64,000 nt of DNA from Russula earlei (lineage: Eukaryota > Basidiomycota > Agaricomycetes > Russulales > Russulaceae), in NCBI GenBank assembly GCA_025769875.1, contig JAGFNK010000025.1:1-64000 (forward strand), in the 5' to 3' direction. The notes under the pieces were generated by a model. It was not told where the DNA came from and made no database searches. It saw only the letters and a list, made by a program, of their open reading frames with translations. How positions within the stretch are numbered: the first letter of the stretch is position 1; every line of letters starts with the position of its first letter. The translations under genes were made by a program, and so were the position numbers. Below, piece by piece: positions 1-11,073 of the stretch.

Positions 1-2
1 AT

Positions 3-699
3 CTTGCTAAGATGTATGGTGTGATCGACTTTCAAGATGCCCTGGCTGATTTCATTGCTCGGGTTAACAACCCTGATGCCTCAACAGCAACATTGCACAC
101 ACGGCAGCAAATACACTAATCCCATTCCGTGGTGTCCCAGTCTTTCATCGGATCAAGTTCGTGGCTAGTGATAATGACACTGACCAAACAGAGTCAATTG
201 ACTCGGTGCATGTGGAGCCACAACAATCCAATTCACATGGGCATATCCTACCAGCAAGATTCAATACTGTTCTTGTTCATGATGGCACACATAGTAAGCA
301 ATTCTTATGAATGTATAACCTAAGCTGACTGTTACCCAAGAGGATCAAGTTGCACAAGTACGCATAGTTTTCCAGATACCGAGTAAAGCTATCCATGACA
401 TCTTCCCATCCCCGGACATCACACCTCCAACTCACCTCACATACGTTGAATGGTTCTCACAGCTTCCAGTCATGCCAGATCATGTCCATCGTATGTATAG
501 GGTATCTAGATTGATTCAAAATGGGCAGCGATCTGCAGGCATTATCCCGGTGAACACTATTGTATGTAGTGTCCACTTGTTCCCACGATTTGGTCCAGAT
601 GCTCCTCTGTCTTTGACTCCCTTTACCATTCTGGAGCATTGCCACACATTCTATATCAATCCTTTTGCTAATAGGCTTAGCTACCTGCAATTTGCATAG
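3..699 (+). pseudogene. Plavaka-type transposase, C-terminal relic
   Basis: Three plus-strand pieces read like the C-terminus of Plavaka (CACTA-related) transposases of agarics. The first has an LAKMYGVIDF-type start. The second has a VPVFHRIKF block followed by LPARFNTVLV. The third (about 427-699) has VEWFS, MYRVSR, IIPVNTI, HLFPRFGPDAP and the terminal YINPF(A)NR segment before a TAG stop. The pieces lie in different frames with stops at 117 and about 308, so the gene is dead. The rest of the protein lies off the left edge. The family assignment is from memory of the conserved C-terminal motif order. Confidence 0.7.
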
Positions 700-1026
700 T
701 AATGACTGTTATTGCAAGACTATTGAAAGTTATTAGTTCCAACACGGTATTATTGCACGTTAGTGCACACTATTGCACTTAGCATTGGTTACTCACTAAT
801 GATAGTTCAATCTTGTTACCAAAGAAGTACATCCGCCTGACCCCCCAGATTGATCAGGCATTACTCACCAGGCTTCTGACAGTTATTGATGTTATTGACA
901 CTTATCTGCCCCATCCCCCAATTGATCGGCTGTCTACTGACACTTATTTGGCACTTATTACTCCTTATTGTGCATTATCTTTGACTTACTTCACATTACT
1001 CTTGCTAGCATGGGAGGTTTTTCCTG
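700..1026. other. intergenic stretch with a diverged dispersed repeat
   Basis: No gene is recognisable. The stretch has iterated TTATTG and CTTATT words and ends in a GGAGGTTTTTCCTGATG block that recurs at about 11400-11420, where it looks coding. It is probably a decayed copy of the same sequence. Confidence 0.35.
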
Positions 1027-1185
1027 ATGGTATATGGCTATGACCGTACTCGATATGGTATGTATATGTGGCTACTATCCGTACTGTTACCCGTACCATC
1101 TGCTTCCACTTCAGCAGCCTATATGGTATGGTACAGGGTAGAAGACGGCCGTAATATGGCATTACGGGTTATTATGGTCAAGAAA
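1027..1185. repeat. TACGG/GGTATGG iterated tract, copy 1
   Basis: The tract is dense in GTACGG, CCGTAC, ATATGG and GGTATGG words on both strands. A related and more regular tract lies at 3786-3985. The two tracts bracket about 2.6 kb holding the dioxygenase relic. No transposon ends were identified. Confidence 0.5.
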
Positions 1186-2447
1186 ACTTTGATTAAACTC
1201 AATGAATGACAATGATATCCGAGTCCAACTCTCTACAAATCCTTTTCTTTCGTCCCTCCCTTTTACATGGCTCTTTTCCTTCATCCACACCCTCCTTTTT
1301 CTTCCCCTCCCACCCATGTCTCATGATGATTTTCCATACCAGGGCTCTTACAGTGTCGACCTGAGCTCAGGTCAGGTCATCAGACTCCCAAAGCATCATC
1401 CTGCTGACCATTGCCATCTCGCAGTCACCGCTCTCGCTTTTCTTGTCTGGGACATTGTGATCACAATTGATCAAGAGGTGGACGCTGTCTGGTCATATGT
1501 CCATCCTTGAATCTTTCTCTAATTCTGCCCACATCCTTCACCCTTGTTCAGGAAGCCAAATGGGCAAGATTCTTGCCCGCCCTTGCTTGGACTGCCTGTG
1601 CCTTTGTTCCGATCTCTTGTTCTAGATTTCTGCCTATCCTCAGTACGATACGTTTGTGACGTCGTGGCCATTAGCCTTTCATTAGGATAGTAGGCTTCGT
1701 CACCTTGGTACACTTTCGCTTCATCATGATGCCATACACCTATGATTCTCACCTGATTAGTGCCACTCTGTAGTCCTTCTCACATGCTCACATGTATGTA
1801 AACTAGTTGTCCTCAGACTCGAAAGAACAGAACTACAATCTACATATCCCCCACGAAATCGGTGTGATCCCGAGCACTTCAAGTTTCAGGCTTCTTGCTC
1901 GATCTCTTCATTCCATTTCCACCTGACCTGTGCACGAACTCAGTGCCCGCCATCTTGGCTTGCTACAGTCATATTGGGATGGAATGGCAGAAGGAATCAC
2001 GGACACCAAAGGGATTCCAGGTCTAGTTGTTACCTCAGAGAATGAGGCCAAGAATGCAGCTAAGTTAATCAGAAAAGATTGCAATCCTGAACCAAGAGCA
2101 GTTGATGAGCCGCGCAGTCTGGAAAGTCCTCTCATTCTGATCGGCGAGCATCTTTACACGGTGAGGATCCTCCAAAGGGATATCATTGGGATCGGTCAAG
2201 GCAGCAGCTCGTTAAGTTTGTTTGTAATGTACTACATGACGATTGGAAATGGTGTTGAAAGGTCAAGGATGTACGGTATAGTTACGGTTGAAGAGCATGA
2301 ACAATCCTCAGACAGCGGGTGGAAACAGGAGAAGAGAATCTTTGGTGAATGTGTCAGGAAAGAGGAGCCCTCGGCCATCACGCACGCGAATCTTGTCTGT
2401 AGCGATAAGAATCGCGCTAGGACTAGTGTTAGTACTGGATATAGCTA
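1186..2447. other. no recognisable gene; one unassigned ORF
   Basis: One plus-strand ORF (1930-2448, 172 aa if opened at its first Met) has no motif I recognise. Codon use and composition do not separate it from background. The remainder of the stretch shows nothing supportable. Confidence 0.3.
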
Positions 2448-2515
2448 GATAGAAAGTGTAACTGACCTCAGTCTGTATGAATCAAGACTGAGGTGCGAGA
2501 AAGATGGTATAGTAC
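2448..2515 (-). repeat. LTR-E (Copia-type) relic with stem-loop
   Basis: An ACTGACCTCAGTCT...AGACTGAGG stem-loop followed by GATGGTA closely resembles the inner part of the Copia LTR seen at 33072-33259 and 43563-43769. It is short and diverged, so it is only a relic. Confidence 0.45.
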
Positions 2516-2599
2516 ATGATATACTTGAATAAGACAAAGGTAGAGTGGCATGAAAGGAAAACCACGTTATCGAAACATGCATATGTGTGAACCTGGAGC

Positions 2600-3333
2600 T
2601 GGGACTTCCAAGCTGGTGTTGTTGTCGTGCTTTGGCTGCAACTCCAACATTGTCAAGGGTCTCTTTGTTGTTGCCATACAGTGGTGCGAGGTCGACATAT
2701 GAGGACGTCTCATTGATGTTCATGTCTGCATGAGACGTGCGGAGAACGCTTTCCGAAAAAGTAGATCAGAACAGCGTGCATCAAAACGTAAGGATAACTT
2801 ACTGTCGATGACAAGCGCTGCAAACAAAAACGTCATGCTGAACAATCTAGCTGGGTGACTGACGAACTGGAACCACAGAAGTCAATAAATGGTGGAAGGT
2901 GCCAGAATGAAAAGTGGCTCAACTGTTTCACGCTTGTGTAGAGTGTCAAAGACAAGGCCAGCGTCTGGAGCATGTTGCGAGGGGATGCGTCTGCTGCACG
3001 CTGCGTGCATACAGTTCGTGAGCCTTGCCCGTGTTGGGATCACAGACGTTATTATGAGGGCCATCTGGGCTGCGGTACGTATATTTGAGCACGATGTATG
3101 TCACCGGAGGTCATCATAAACTGGGTGGAGCAGAACACAAAGCCAGGATGCAGAGAGTACATGCATGGACCGCAGAGATAGAGTGACAAACGGAGCTCTA
3201 CCAGCTTATTCTGGAGATTGTGAACCTTGTCCTTGAGAATTCCGTCTGTATTTTTGGCAAGGAATGTGACGACGTGTTTGGGCTGTGTTGCGAAGTGGTG
3301 CGGGCATGTTAGCTGATACAGCATATACGGCAC
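2600..3333 (-). pseudogene. Ppo-type fatty-acid dioxygenase relic
   Basis: Minus-strand fragments resemble psi-factor producing oxygenases, which are animal-peroxidase-fold haem dioxygenases that oxygenate linoleate or oleate. An INETSSYVDLAPLYGN segment (2723 downward) matches the conserved Ppo peroxidase-domain motif. VVTFLAKNTDGIL...KVHNLQNKL and a GLVFDTLHKRETVEP segment lie upstream in the expected order. The three pieces are in separate frames, there is no full haem domain, and the spacing is shorter than in an intact gene. A dead, internally deleted copy is the best reading. Confidence 0.55.
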
Positions 3334-3785
3334 AATCTGACATGACTTACAGCCATCTTTTGGTCATCGACGTACTTAAAGATGCCTACTATGCCCACGT
3401 CATCACAGAGAATATACTCAGGCTGGGCGATCAGGAAATTGCTACGATGGACGGCTTGTAATACGAGCTGATGCTCTTCTTGAACTGGAGAACACAAACG
3501 ATGCATGGCAAATGAGCCACGGCACATGCGCATGACGACTCGAAGCAGTGTGTGCATGCTTACCGCGGCCTTGAAATCTCTCACGGCTCCTCGTTGTCGC
3601 TAAAGTGACGCAACCGACTGGATTGGGTTGAAGACCTAGCCAAAAGTTGTGAGCAGCTCGTATGCGTAGTTGGCGACATGACCGACCGAGGCGCGGAAGA
3701 GGAACTTGGAGGATGGTCTGGAAGATATGTCGATGGTTTATGGGGCATGGGTGCGGAGATGTGATATAGGGAAGATCGGTGGGGT
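3334..3785 (-). other. unassigned coding-like stretch
   Basis: A minus-strand open frame (3309-3584, 91 aa) ends near the Ppo relic and could be an upstream exon of it or of another dead gene. No domain motif is visible. The further minus frame at 3581-3841 is Ser/Pro-rich with no recognisable feature. Confidence 0.25.
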
Positions 3786-3985
3786 TTGTCTCGCAATTGA
3801 GTACAACTAATATACGGCCCGTATATACGGCTTGATGGCATCCCTTATATGGTATGGTATGGGTAACTTACCATACCGGCAACCGTACCGTCAGGGTACA
3901 CTTCCACTACCCGTACGGTACGGTACGGGATACCGTATTACGGTAGCCGTAAACCGTATGTGTACGGGTACGGTCGGCAGCCCTA
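3786..3985. repeat. TACGG iterated tract, copy 2
   Basis: The tract contains about a dozen TACGG or CCGTA words, including a run of three overlapping GTACGG units at about 3919-3938. GTAC is self-complementary, so the tract is locally palindromic. It ends about 60 bp before the start of the segmental duplication at 4047. Confidence 0.55.
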
Positions 3986-4099
3986 CTATCAGCGCTCACG
4001 TCGCAACGAGGGACGCTGCGACCTAACGCCCGAGACCATACGCCCTGCGTGTCGGACGCCCTAGTCATGCTTGTATGGTCTGCACGATGCTGCAGCATG

Positions 4100-4564
4100 G
4101 GAGTACGGATCCTCACATTCGTTTCCCCCCCCTTTGCTTCGTCCCCTCATTTCTCCACAATATGTCGTTCTCGCCGTTTCTCGCTGCTCCCCACGCTGAA
4201 AAGTGGGTCACAGGCAGGTTGGCCTTCGCGGTGCCCATTGTGTTGCCCTGGCCTCCGGGGGCATCACCGCATTGGATGGTCATTCACTTTTCCCTCAAGC
4301 GTAGAGCGAACCATCTCGCGTGTTCCTTCAGTCTCCATAACCTTTGCCCTGGCTTTGTTACTCATAGTGGGATACTTTATCGAGGCATTGCAAATCGGTG
4401 ATAGATTCGGAGGTCAATGTGGATGTATTGCCGAGTGTATCACACCGGCACTCATATTCGATTTGATCCTTGCGTGTAAGCGCCTCAAGAACCGCGTGCC
4501 ATTGTTAAGAATTAACAAGGGAAGTGAGCATGAGTGTGCGCTCGGAAGAAACTTCAACGGATGA
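4100..4564 (+). pseudogene. C-terminal fragment of multipass membrane protein family
   Basis: An in-frame segment reads IGWSFTFPS followed by a hydrophobic helix, LALLLIVGYFIEAL. It parallels the HCIAWSFTFPS-plus-helix region near the C-terminus of the intact gene at 44491-45865. The upstream part is shifted to another frame and the rest of the protein is missing. The downstream tail (RFGGQCGC...) does not match the intact gene and may be read-through. Confidence 0.55.
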
Positions 4565-4737
4565 GTGTTCCACATAACGAGAACTGTGTTCTGCATTGGA
4601 TTCAAAAGATGAGATCTGAGTAATGGTACAGCAACAAGGGTGCTTGGAGTCAGGTAATAACAATCGCACAGAAGGCAAATGATATCAGATGGTAATTAGA
4701 TAGGGAGCATAAAGAACTCATCAATGGTGCATATGTC

Positions 4738-6501
4738 CTATCCCCAACGGTGGACAGCCACAGGGTGACCAGAACGTTTTCGCGCGGCGACGAATCTCAG
4801 TATATATGGAATGGATTCCAATGACTCGAGGTCCTTCAAAAAAATATTCTGTAGCGCGGGTAAGACGTCTCTTGGTCTTTCTTTCGCGAGCACTCGGCAG
4901 ACATGTGGCGCCACTCGATGGGATAAGCGCAGATCCTTCACGGCAATGAACGGGTCCAGGAGTTCCAGCCATTGTGTGATATCCATGTCATCTGTCCAGT
5001 GTGAGTGAGGGACATCGTCCACGATGTCGAGTAGTTTCAAATTGGAGAGGAGGGGAAAGGTTGAGGTGCAGACCTGGGCCAGCGATGGAAGGTGCGGATC
5101 CAACGCTCTGCACCTGATTTCCAACCGGAGAGAAGTTCCGAGGAGGTACATGGAAAATTGGATTGCATTTATAAAAGGGACAGTGCACACAGTTGCTCTG
5201 TTGCATGTCTCGAACGATTCTGTGTGATTGATCAACCGGTGGAGTTGTGGGAGGACAAAGTCGGGGACCACGAAGAATCTTATTTGGAGTGATTTAAGAA
5301 AGGGAACCTCGATTTGGGCCAGTAGGTCCTCCAAGTACTCGTGAACGCCGCGGAACGTAAGAAAAGTGAGAGCGGGGAGGACAGAGCGTGTGAGCGGAGG
5401 TGGAGGTCGACTTGCCGGATATAGAGGGAATTCGAATCCAAGGTAAAGCGATTCAAGTCTGGACAGGACCGACAGGGCGGTGACCAAATCCTGGGGAGAA
5501 ATGTAACCGGAATCGGGAATATTGCGAAGGGAAAGATCGACAAGTTGTTTGGCAGACAAAAGTAGTTTCGGCAGTCCTTGAAACGGACAATTCGCCAACC
5601 AGAGTTCTCGCAAAAGTGGAGCGGATCCGCCCAAGAACGAATCCGGAAGGGACGTAGCAGTGTCGCCATGTACCCGAAACCGCAGATATGTCAGCTCCGG
5701 GAATGGTTTCTGCATCACTGCTGCGAATCTTTCCCATCGTGATGTTGGAATTCCTGCAAACTCGATTTCACATATGCGATGGTGGTGCTCCGATTCGAGG
5801 GCAACAGCTACGTTTTCCCAATAGTACGTCAAGACGGAGCCATGACTGATCACCACAGGCAAGGCTGGCCAAATGTCGAGCATCTCAGACATCGGTCTCT
5901 TTCCTGTGTACTCAAGTCGCAGGTTCAGGCGACGTGGCGATGCAAAAACGACATGTCGCCATCTTTGACACACATGGACCAGTGTATGCCATCCGTTTGT
6001 CCTTATGCTCGTGTGATTCACATAGAAATGGAATGTTTCCACGAGGACATCATCAGGGAGCGTGCTGATTGTCACCCGGTCTAAAATCGACTGGTCAGTG
6101 GTCGTTATGGACACTCCGGAATGAAGACACACCCTGGCGATGTTCACAAGAACTTTCTTCCAACGAGGCTTCAAGTTGGTAGGGAACACCGATCGTAGTC
6201 GGAGAGCGTGTGGTGCAAGCCAATAATGACTGGACGAAGCCAGTGCATAATGAGGAGACGTGATAACGGAGTCGCCGAATACGACTACGTGAAGATTAGT
6301 GATGACTTCAGGTATTGTGACCCTCCTCGCTTGACTTACAGGCGAAAGCTCATCAGCTAGGATTGAGCGTAGCGTCCTGGGGTAAGGTGATCGTCCGGGT
6401 TTACCCACGGGCCGGCAGCTCTCTGCTCTTCTCTCTGACTTTGTTCCGATTTGCGCCCTACACATGAGCTTAACGGACGAGGTCCGTAACATACCGCGCA
6501 T
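4738..6501 (-). CDS. F-box / leucine-rich protein (copy 1, intact frame)
   Basis: The 587-residue open frame belongs to the large agaric F-box family. These proteins are substrate adaptors of SCF ubiquitin ligases. The F-box is at about residues 146-190 (TISTLPDDVLVETFHFYV, then WHTLVHVCQRWRHVVFASP). LRR-like blocks follow (LRELWLANCPF, LLLSAKQLVDLSLRNIP, SVLPALTFLTFRG). The C-terminus FVAARKRSGHPVAVHRWG fits the family's usual end, so the stop is probably genuine. The first 135 residues look non-conserved and contain a GTAAGT on the coding strand, so the true start or a first intron may differ. It is tandem-related to 47872-49639, which carries a frameshift. The substrate cannot be told. Confidence 0.78.
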   Translation of the reverse strand: MRGMLRTSSVKLMCRAQIGTKSERRAESCRPVGKPGRSPYPRTLRSILADELSPVSQARRVTIPEVITNLHVVVFGDSVITSPHYALASSSHYWLAPHALRLRSVFPTNLKPRWKKVLVNIARVCLHSGVSITTTDQSILDRVTISTLPDDVLVETFHFYVNHTSIRTNGWHTLVHVCQRWRHVVFASPRRLNLRLEYTGKRPMSEMLDIWPALPVVISHGSVLTYYWENVAVALESEHHHRICEIEFAGIPTSRWERFAAVMQKPFPELTYLRFRVHGDTATSLPDSFLGGSAPLLRELWLANCPFQGLPKLLLSAKQLVDLSLRNIPDSGYISPQDLVTALSVLSRLESLYLGFEFPLYPASRPPPPLTRSVLPALTFLTFRGVHEYLEDLLAQIEVPFLKSLQIRFFVVPDFVLPQLHRLINHTESFETCNRATVCTVPFINAIQFSMYLLGTSLRLEIRCRALDPHLPSLAQVCTSTFPLLSNLKLLDIVDDVPHSHWTDDMDITQWLELLDPFIAVKDLRLSHRVAPHVCRVLAKERPRDVLPALQNIFLKDLESLESIPYILRFVAARKRSGHPVAVHRWG

Positions 6502-7657
6502 CAGTAGTGAAGTGTTCGTCGCCTGCCAGTGTTTTGTTCTTCCATGCAGTGATTTCGCTTGCTAACTTGCCCAAGTCATAGTAAACCCTCAATTTCACTC
6601 ACCCCCCGTCGAGGATTCCCTCGATCTACCATGGGATCCGCGATCAGTAGGCATCCATGTTGTTCTAACGCTCATTTCGGCCATACACTCATATCGCAGT
6701 CATAACACGGAAAGCACGTCACCCGATGCCGATTTCACTTCGTAGGCAGTGCTCCCTTGGTGGAGGATGGGGAACCGCAGCTGCCGTTCTACAAGAGAGT
6801 TGGATGTCGACCACATCACTAGTAAATTCAAACTGGATCTAATCGAAAGAGGTAATGAGCTCGTACCAATCCGATCTTTTGGTATTTTTAATCTGTTGCA
6901 TATCTCCCACAAATTTGCTGAAAAGCACAACGGAACAAAGGTGCCCACAAAATATGTCGTTACCATCAAACCGCGAAGAGGTGCCATATAATGTAGGCAA
7001 GAGAGGCAGAAGGATGACATGCCATCTACAGACGATGACAGCGCCGAGCGTAGTCTAGACGCGTTTCCAGAAGTGGGCGGGTGCTGACCGCGATGGGTGA
7101 TGCAGCCCTTCGAACATAGGCTCATTTCGGAATCTGATAAAGATGCGGGCAAAGACGCGCCTGTATAGATTATCAAGTTGTCCGACGACTAGGACAGTGA
7201 GATATACAGGCAAAACAATGATCACGAGGAGCAAGCAAGAGACGCACCACGGCGAAGACGGCTTCACCTACATTGCCAGAGAATAGGTGATGTTTCATAA
7301 ACCGGTCCCTGCTGTTGGAAGCTGTATTAGTTGTTCAACTCTGATTCTGAACAGGGTAATAAATGCCTTTCGTTCGCGTTTCTGTTGACGACAATGCACA
7401 GCTACATTGATATGGACGTCCAAGCGAGAACGGGCGATATCCGATCCTGGCGGCAGAGTGGCGGGGATGTATCTTTGCATGCTCTGAATAACCCCGATTG
7501 GCCACAGACAATGCCAGGACGCGAAGAATTGATGTTGTTCTGGTCTCTCTCCCAGACGATGAACAGAACAAACCGTGACGGCCACCGTCAAAAGGACCAA
7601 GATCAAACCGTTCTCCGACCGATTCGCCTGCCCCTTGCCCTTTGAACGGTAATACAA
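6502..7657 (-). other. degenerate coding-like frames, unassigned
   Basis: Minus-strand frames at 7295-7657, 7055-7267 and 6700-7176 contain hydrophobic helices (LILVLLTVAVTV and CLLLVIIVLPVYLTVLVV) and could be exons of a multipass membrane protein. Frame-compatible splice sites were not found. In the second copy the same frames are broken differently, so this is probably a decayed gene. I do not recognise the family. Confidence 0.3.
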
Positions 7658-7949
7658 AGTCTCATCTTGGATCTGCGTTTATTTCTACCTTTAACGATAT
7701 TACAGCCCAACTGCCGACCACCACTGACAAAGATGAAGTCTTTACCCTCCACTAACTCAGACTCGGGTATGATTCAATCCAGCAGTGGCTACTACCTGTA
7801 TTTCTGGCCAGTATATGTTAAGGCTCCAAAGTGCCCTAAATAAGACCAACAGTCATGTCTATGAATGTGTTGTAAGGCAGATTCCCACTGGCCATGGAGT
7901 CATGTGATTTGGGGGTATTGGTTGACTGCTGACATGATCCCTGTGAAAA

Positions 7950-8460
7950 CTAACTCCTATGCCTCACATGTCTCTCCATCAAGTCTCTCCCCCTGTGTTT
8001 CTCCTCATCTCCATTTTTCCATTTCATTCCTTCCACCACCACCTTCCTTCATGCCTCATGAGAATGACATCACCAGTTTTTCAGACCAATCTTGAAGTGC
8101 GGACATCACCAAAGCTCTCTCTCTTTCATGCTCTTCCAGCCCACCTCCTCGTGCCATTGTCAATGACGTCACCAAAGATCTCTCTTTCATGTTCTTCCAG
8201 CCCACCTCCTCACATCTCTGTCGATCATGTCATCATTCCTCTCAACCTTTCATCATTTTCAAGTCCACCACCCGCACCCTCAATGACCATGTCATCACCT
8301 TCCTTGTCATTTCATTGTTTCCCAGTCCGCTGCCTCACGAACTTGTTGACCATCTTGCACTCACACTCTTGACTTCCTTTCATCGCATAGCAATTCCCCT
8401 CATGCCATCCAGCCCACTCTCAACTTCCTTTCTGTTGAAAATGCACAGTGTGTGTGATTA
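7950..8460. repeat. C/T-rich diverged tandem repeat
   Basis: The block TCTTCCAGCCCACCTCCTC occurs twice about 65 bp apart. Related CATCACC, TTTCATT and CAGTCC words continue through the stretch. Proline/serine-rich open frames here are a product of composition. Confidence 0.5.
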
Positions 8461-8507
8461 GATAGCAGCAGATGATAAGATTGCAGGCAGATCTATCAGA
8501 CAATAGT

Positions 8508-8641
8508 TCAGTTTAGTTGATACAAAACTGATATAAATAATGTACCTATCAGACAATAGCTACAACACATTATCAGTACAGAGCAATAAGATATCATAGA
8601 CTAAGTACTCACTTCAGTTTAGTTGATACAAAACTGAAGTG
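8508..8641. repeat. paired stem-loops (TTCAGTTT...AAACTGAA)
   Basis: Two copies of a CAGTTT-AGTTGATAC-AAAACTG stem-loop lie at 8508-8531 and 8610-8641. The second has a longer stem (CACTTCAGTTT/AAACTGAAGTG). Function is unknown. Confidence 0.5.
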
Positions 8642-9073
8642 ATCTATGTGCTTTGTGGTGTTCTTAAGTACCTCAGACCACCACTAAGTGCAGTGCAGCT
8701 AACTACCATTATGGATCACTAAGTATGTCCGAGGATCAGTGGTAACTAGCTACCAATTGTCCAAAATCATCTAATCAATGTCTCTAACACATCCTGCAGC
8801 ATATGAGCTGAAGCCGGTAATGCCCAGTCCAGGTGATCCAACGCATCAATGCATCAGAGTTGTGATTGCATCACAATGCACCTGGGGCTCAGGCCAGTGC
8901 TGATCGCAACACTTTCATCATGTAGCAATTCCCCTTGTGCTGTCCAGCTCACCCTCAACTCCCTTTCATCACATACTGATCGCACCCACACCTATCGGCC
9001 AGCTCTTGACCCCCTTTCATTGCACCGACCCACCATGACCAGTATGACATGTTCTCCAACCTTTTGCTGTCGC

Positions 9074-9901
9074 TGTCAAGACATGTACTGCTGATCACTA
9101 AGGACTCAGGAGCAGGTGGGCAAGGGTCGGAACAGATGGTACGCGGCGTAAACGGCATTGAACAGGAGGACAAGCCAAACGACTAGAAGATACCAGATGG
9201 GGACTGGTACGTGTTGCAGGAGGCAGAGGCAAAGAGTAGAGGCCAGTGCAGCGAGGGGCTTTAAACAAGGCAGTTGTTGAAGAGTACCTTGAAGACGAGG
9301 GAGGACTTTAGACTGAGCGGTCGCAGGGGAGTACCCAGGAAGATGAGAGTATCACAAATGGACAGTCTGACGACTGCCATGCTTCATTGGGGCTTATATA
9401 CAGTGTACAGGGTCGATTACAAAGCACTGGGACTATTCTAGACTCTTTGGTACCATCCAATAGGACTACAGAGGCATAAACTTGCTTGTGTCAACTTTCA
9501 GGCTTACTGAGCGCATTACTGATCATTGTGGAGCGATGACATCATTATGATGTCACTGTGGAGCGCTTAGTGAGCCTATGAGGTCACTGTGGAGTCGCTC
9601 AGTCAGCCATGATGTCATTGGAGCCTTGATGACGTCAGATGATTTATGCAACAGTTTCTAAGAGTTTGTGCCACTGTTTCGGGTCCTTGGTGGCTGAGTG
9701 GCCATGTGGCTGCCACGCGATGATTACCCGATTAGGAAACGGGTGCCTGGTCGTGTCATAGTGCCTTTGTAATAGCAATATCTTGTACCGCAGGAGGGAT
9801 AGCCCAGAAAATGGAAGGGAGTCGGCAATGCAAAGTGAGAGAGGTCTTTCTTGAGTAAAATAGGACAATCCTCGGCCAGGACTTGGCCTTGGTTCATAAC
9901 A
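9074..9901. mobile_element. solo LTR family F, copy 1
   Basis: This 828-bp sequence starts TGTCAAGACATG and ends GGTTCATAACA. It matches copies at 27273-28101 (inverted) and 35550-36384. The flanks are GTCGC on the left and GTTGC on the right, a TSD with one C/T difference. No coding internal region. Confidence 0.87.
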
Positions 9902-11073
9902 GTTGCCAATGCAGTCAGACATGAGGGCTCACTGCCCCGATGATGCACAACTACTGCGGTTGATAATTTGTACACTGCCTTTCCATCTCTGTTTCACTAT
10001 GAATTCTCTGACTCCATTTGTTCTCTTTGGCTTGTTTGCTACTGATTGATTTCATTCACCATATGTGTTTTGGATTCCTCACACAGACCTTGTTTTTCGT
10101 TTTTTGTTTCTCCTACTCACTGTTCATGTCTCTTGTACTCCCACTCCCCCGAATGTTCCTCCCTCTCATAGTTCTCACTTCATATAAAAGGACACTAGTT
10201 ACATCTCAGAATAACAGTCTCTTTGGTTTTCAGAAAATCTCCCTTTCATGTGCCACCACAACTCTCAAAGCAAATCTGCTGTGTTCAACTCCTCTATTTC
10301 TCGTCTTTTTCTCAACTTCTTGCCTTTGTCATCTCTCTCTCCCTCTTGATTTCTACCTTCCATGGCTCTGTCTTGACACCTTGTTGGCCCTGATCTTGTT
10401 CCTCAAATAAGAGTCTTGTCTGTGAACTGGAAGGGTTCCTTGCTCTTCAACATTCCTCTCCTTCTGGTCTCGACTGTCCCATGTTCTCACTTGCACGTCA
10501 CTTGATGTGCTTCAGTGTCCTACCAATGCAGATATGCTTGAGTCAAGCAAGCAATACTCATGGAGGGGAAGGAGTGTTAGATCCTTCTGGAGTATGGCAA
10601 CAAGATGAGAGGGGCTCTGCAGATGGGGTAGGAGTCAACTGTTTGGGATTGGCAAACTTAAGGCTCAACTGCTATGAACTGGGGGCTTTATATAGCCCTC
10701 AGGGATGAGGTTCATGCTACTGTAGTACTAGTCAGCGCTATAGAAGCAAAGGCAGCTCATAGAAGCAATAGTTGCTTCTGTGTAAATGATCTTGGTGCTG
10801 GAAGCATTAAGTACTTCCGTAGTAGCAATCTCGGTGTCATAAGTACTTTCCCAATCAGGGAAACGACATACATGGCAGTACAGGAACATCTGCTACAGAA
10901 GCAATGCAATTCATTGCTTCTGTATTGCTTCAACAGAAGGATACAATCAACATGTTCCAAATGCAATATCAAGGAACATAAATGGTCAAGATCTGACACA
11001 TGCATGATGCAAACACTGCAGTCCATAGTTCAGGTGTTCTGGCATCTTCTGGACCCCAAACCACTTGGTAACA

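Larger units (their letters stand above)
4047..7796 (+). repeat. segmental duplication, copy 1 (pair with 47164-50910)
   Basis: The two blocks, about 3.75 kb each, align end to end in the same orientation with scattered substitutions and short indels. Homology starts at GCGTGTCGGACGCC and ends at GGCTAC(T/C)ACC. Each block holds a membrane-protein C-terminal fragment, an F-box gene and a degenerate right third. The blocks sit on either side of the retroelement cluster. Confidence 0.93.
7871..10514. mobile_element. unclassified insertion inside LTR-D, itself carrying LTR-F
   Basis: Comparison with the intact D copy shows that 7871-10514 is foreign. It starts TGTAAGGCAG, ends GATGTGCTTCA, and is flanked by GTGT on both sides. 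The 4-bp TSD is only tentative. After removing the LTR-F solo (9074-9901) about 1.8 kb remains with no recognisable coding domain. It may be a long solo LTR, since it has TG...CA ends. Frames at 10018-10410 are hydrophobic and low-complexity and are not called. Confidence 0.5.
7816..11073. mobile_element. solo LTR family D (copy 1), split by a 2.6-kb insertion
   Basis: The sequence starts TGTTAAGGCTCC and ends CTTGGTAACA, flanked by the perfect 5-bp TSD GTATA (7811-7815 and 11074-11078). It matches the uninterrupted copy at 39707-40294. The left 55 bp and the right part from about 10515 are LTR; 7871-10514 is inserted material. No internal retroelement genes are present, so it is a solo LTR. 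Confidence 0.85.

Noticed and set aside
10018..10410. 130-codon hydrophobic frame
   Set aside because: It lies in a T/C-rich insertion; repeated Leu/Phe/Ser come from the composition, and no family is recognised.
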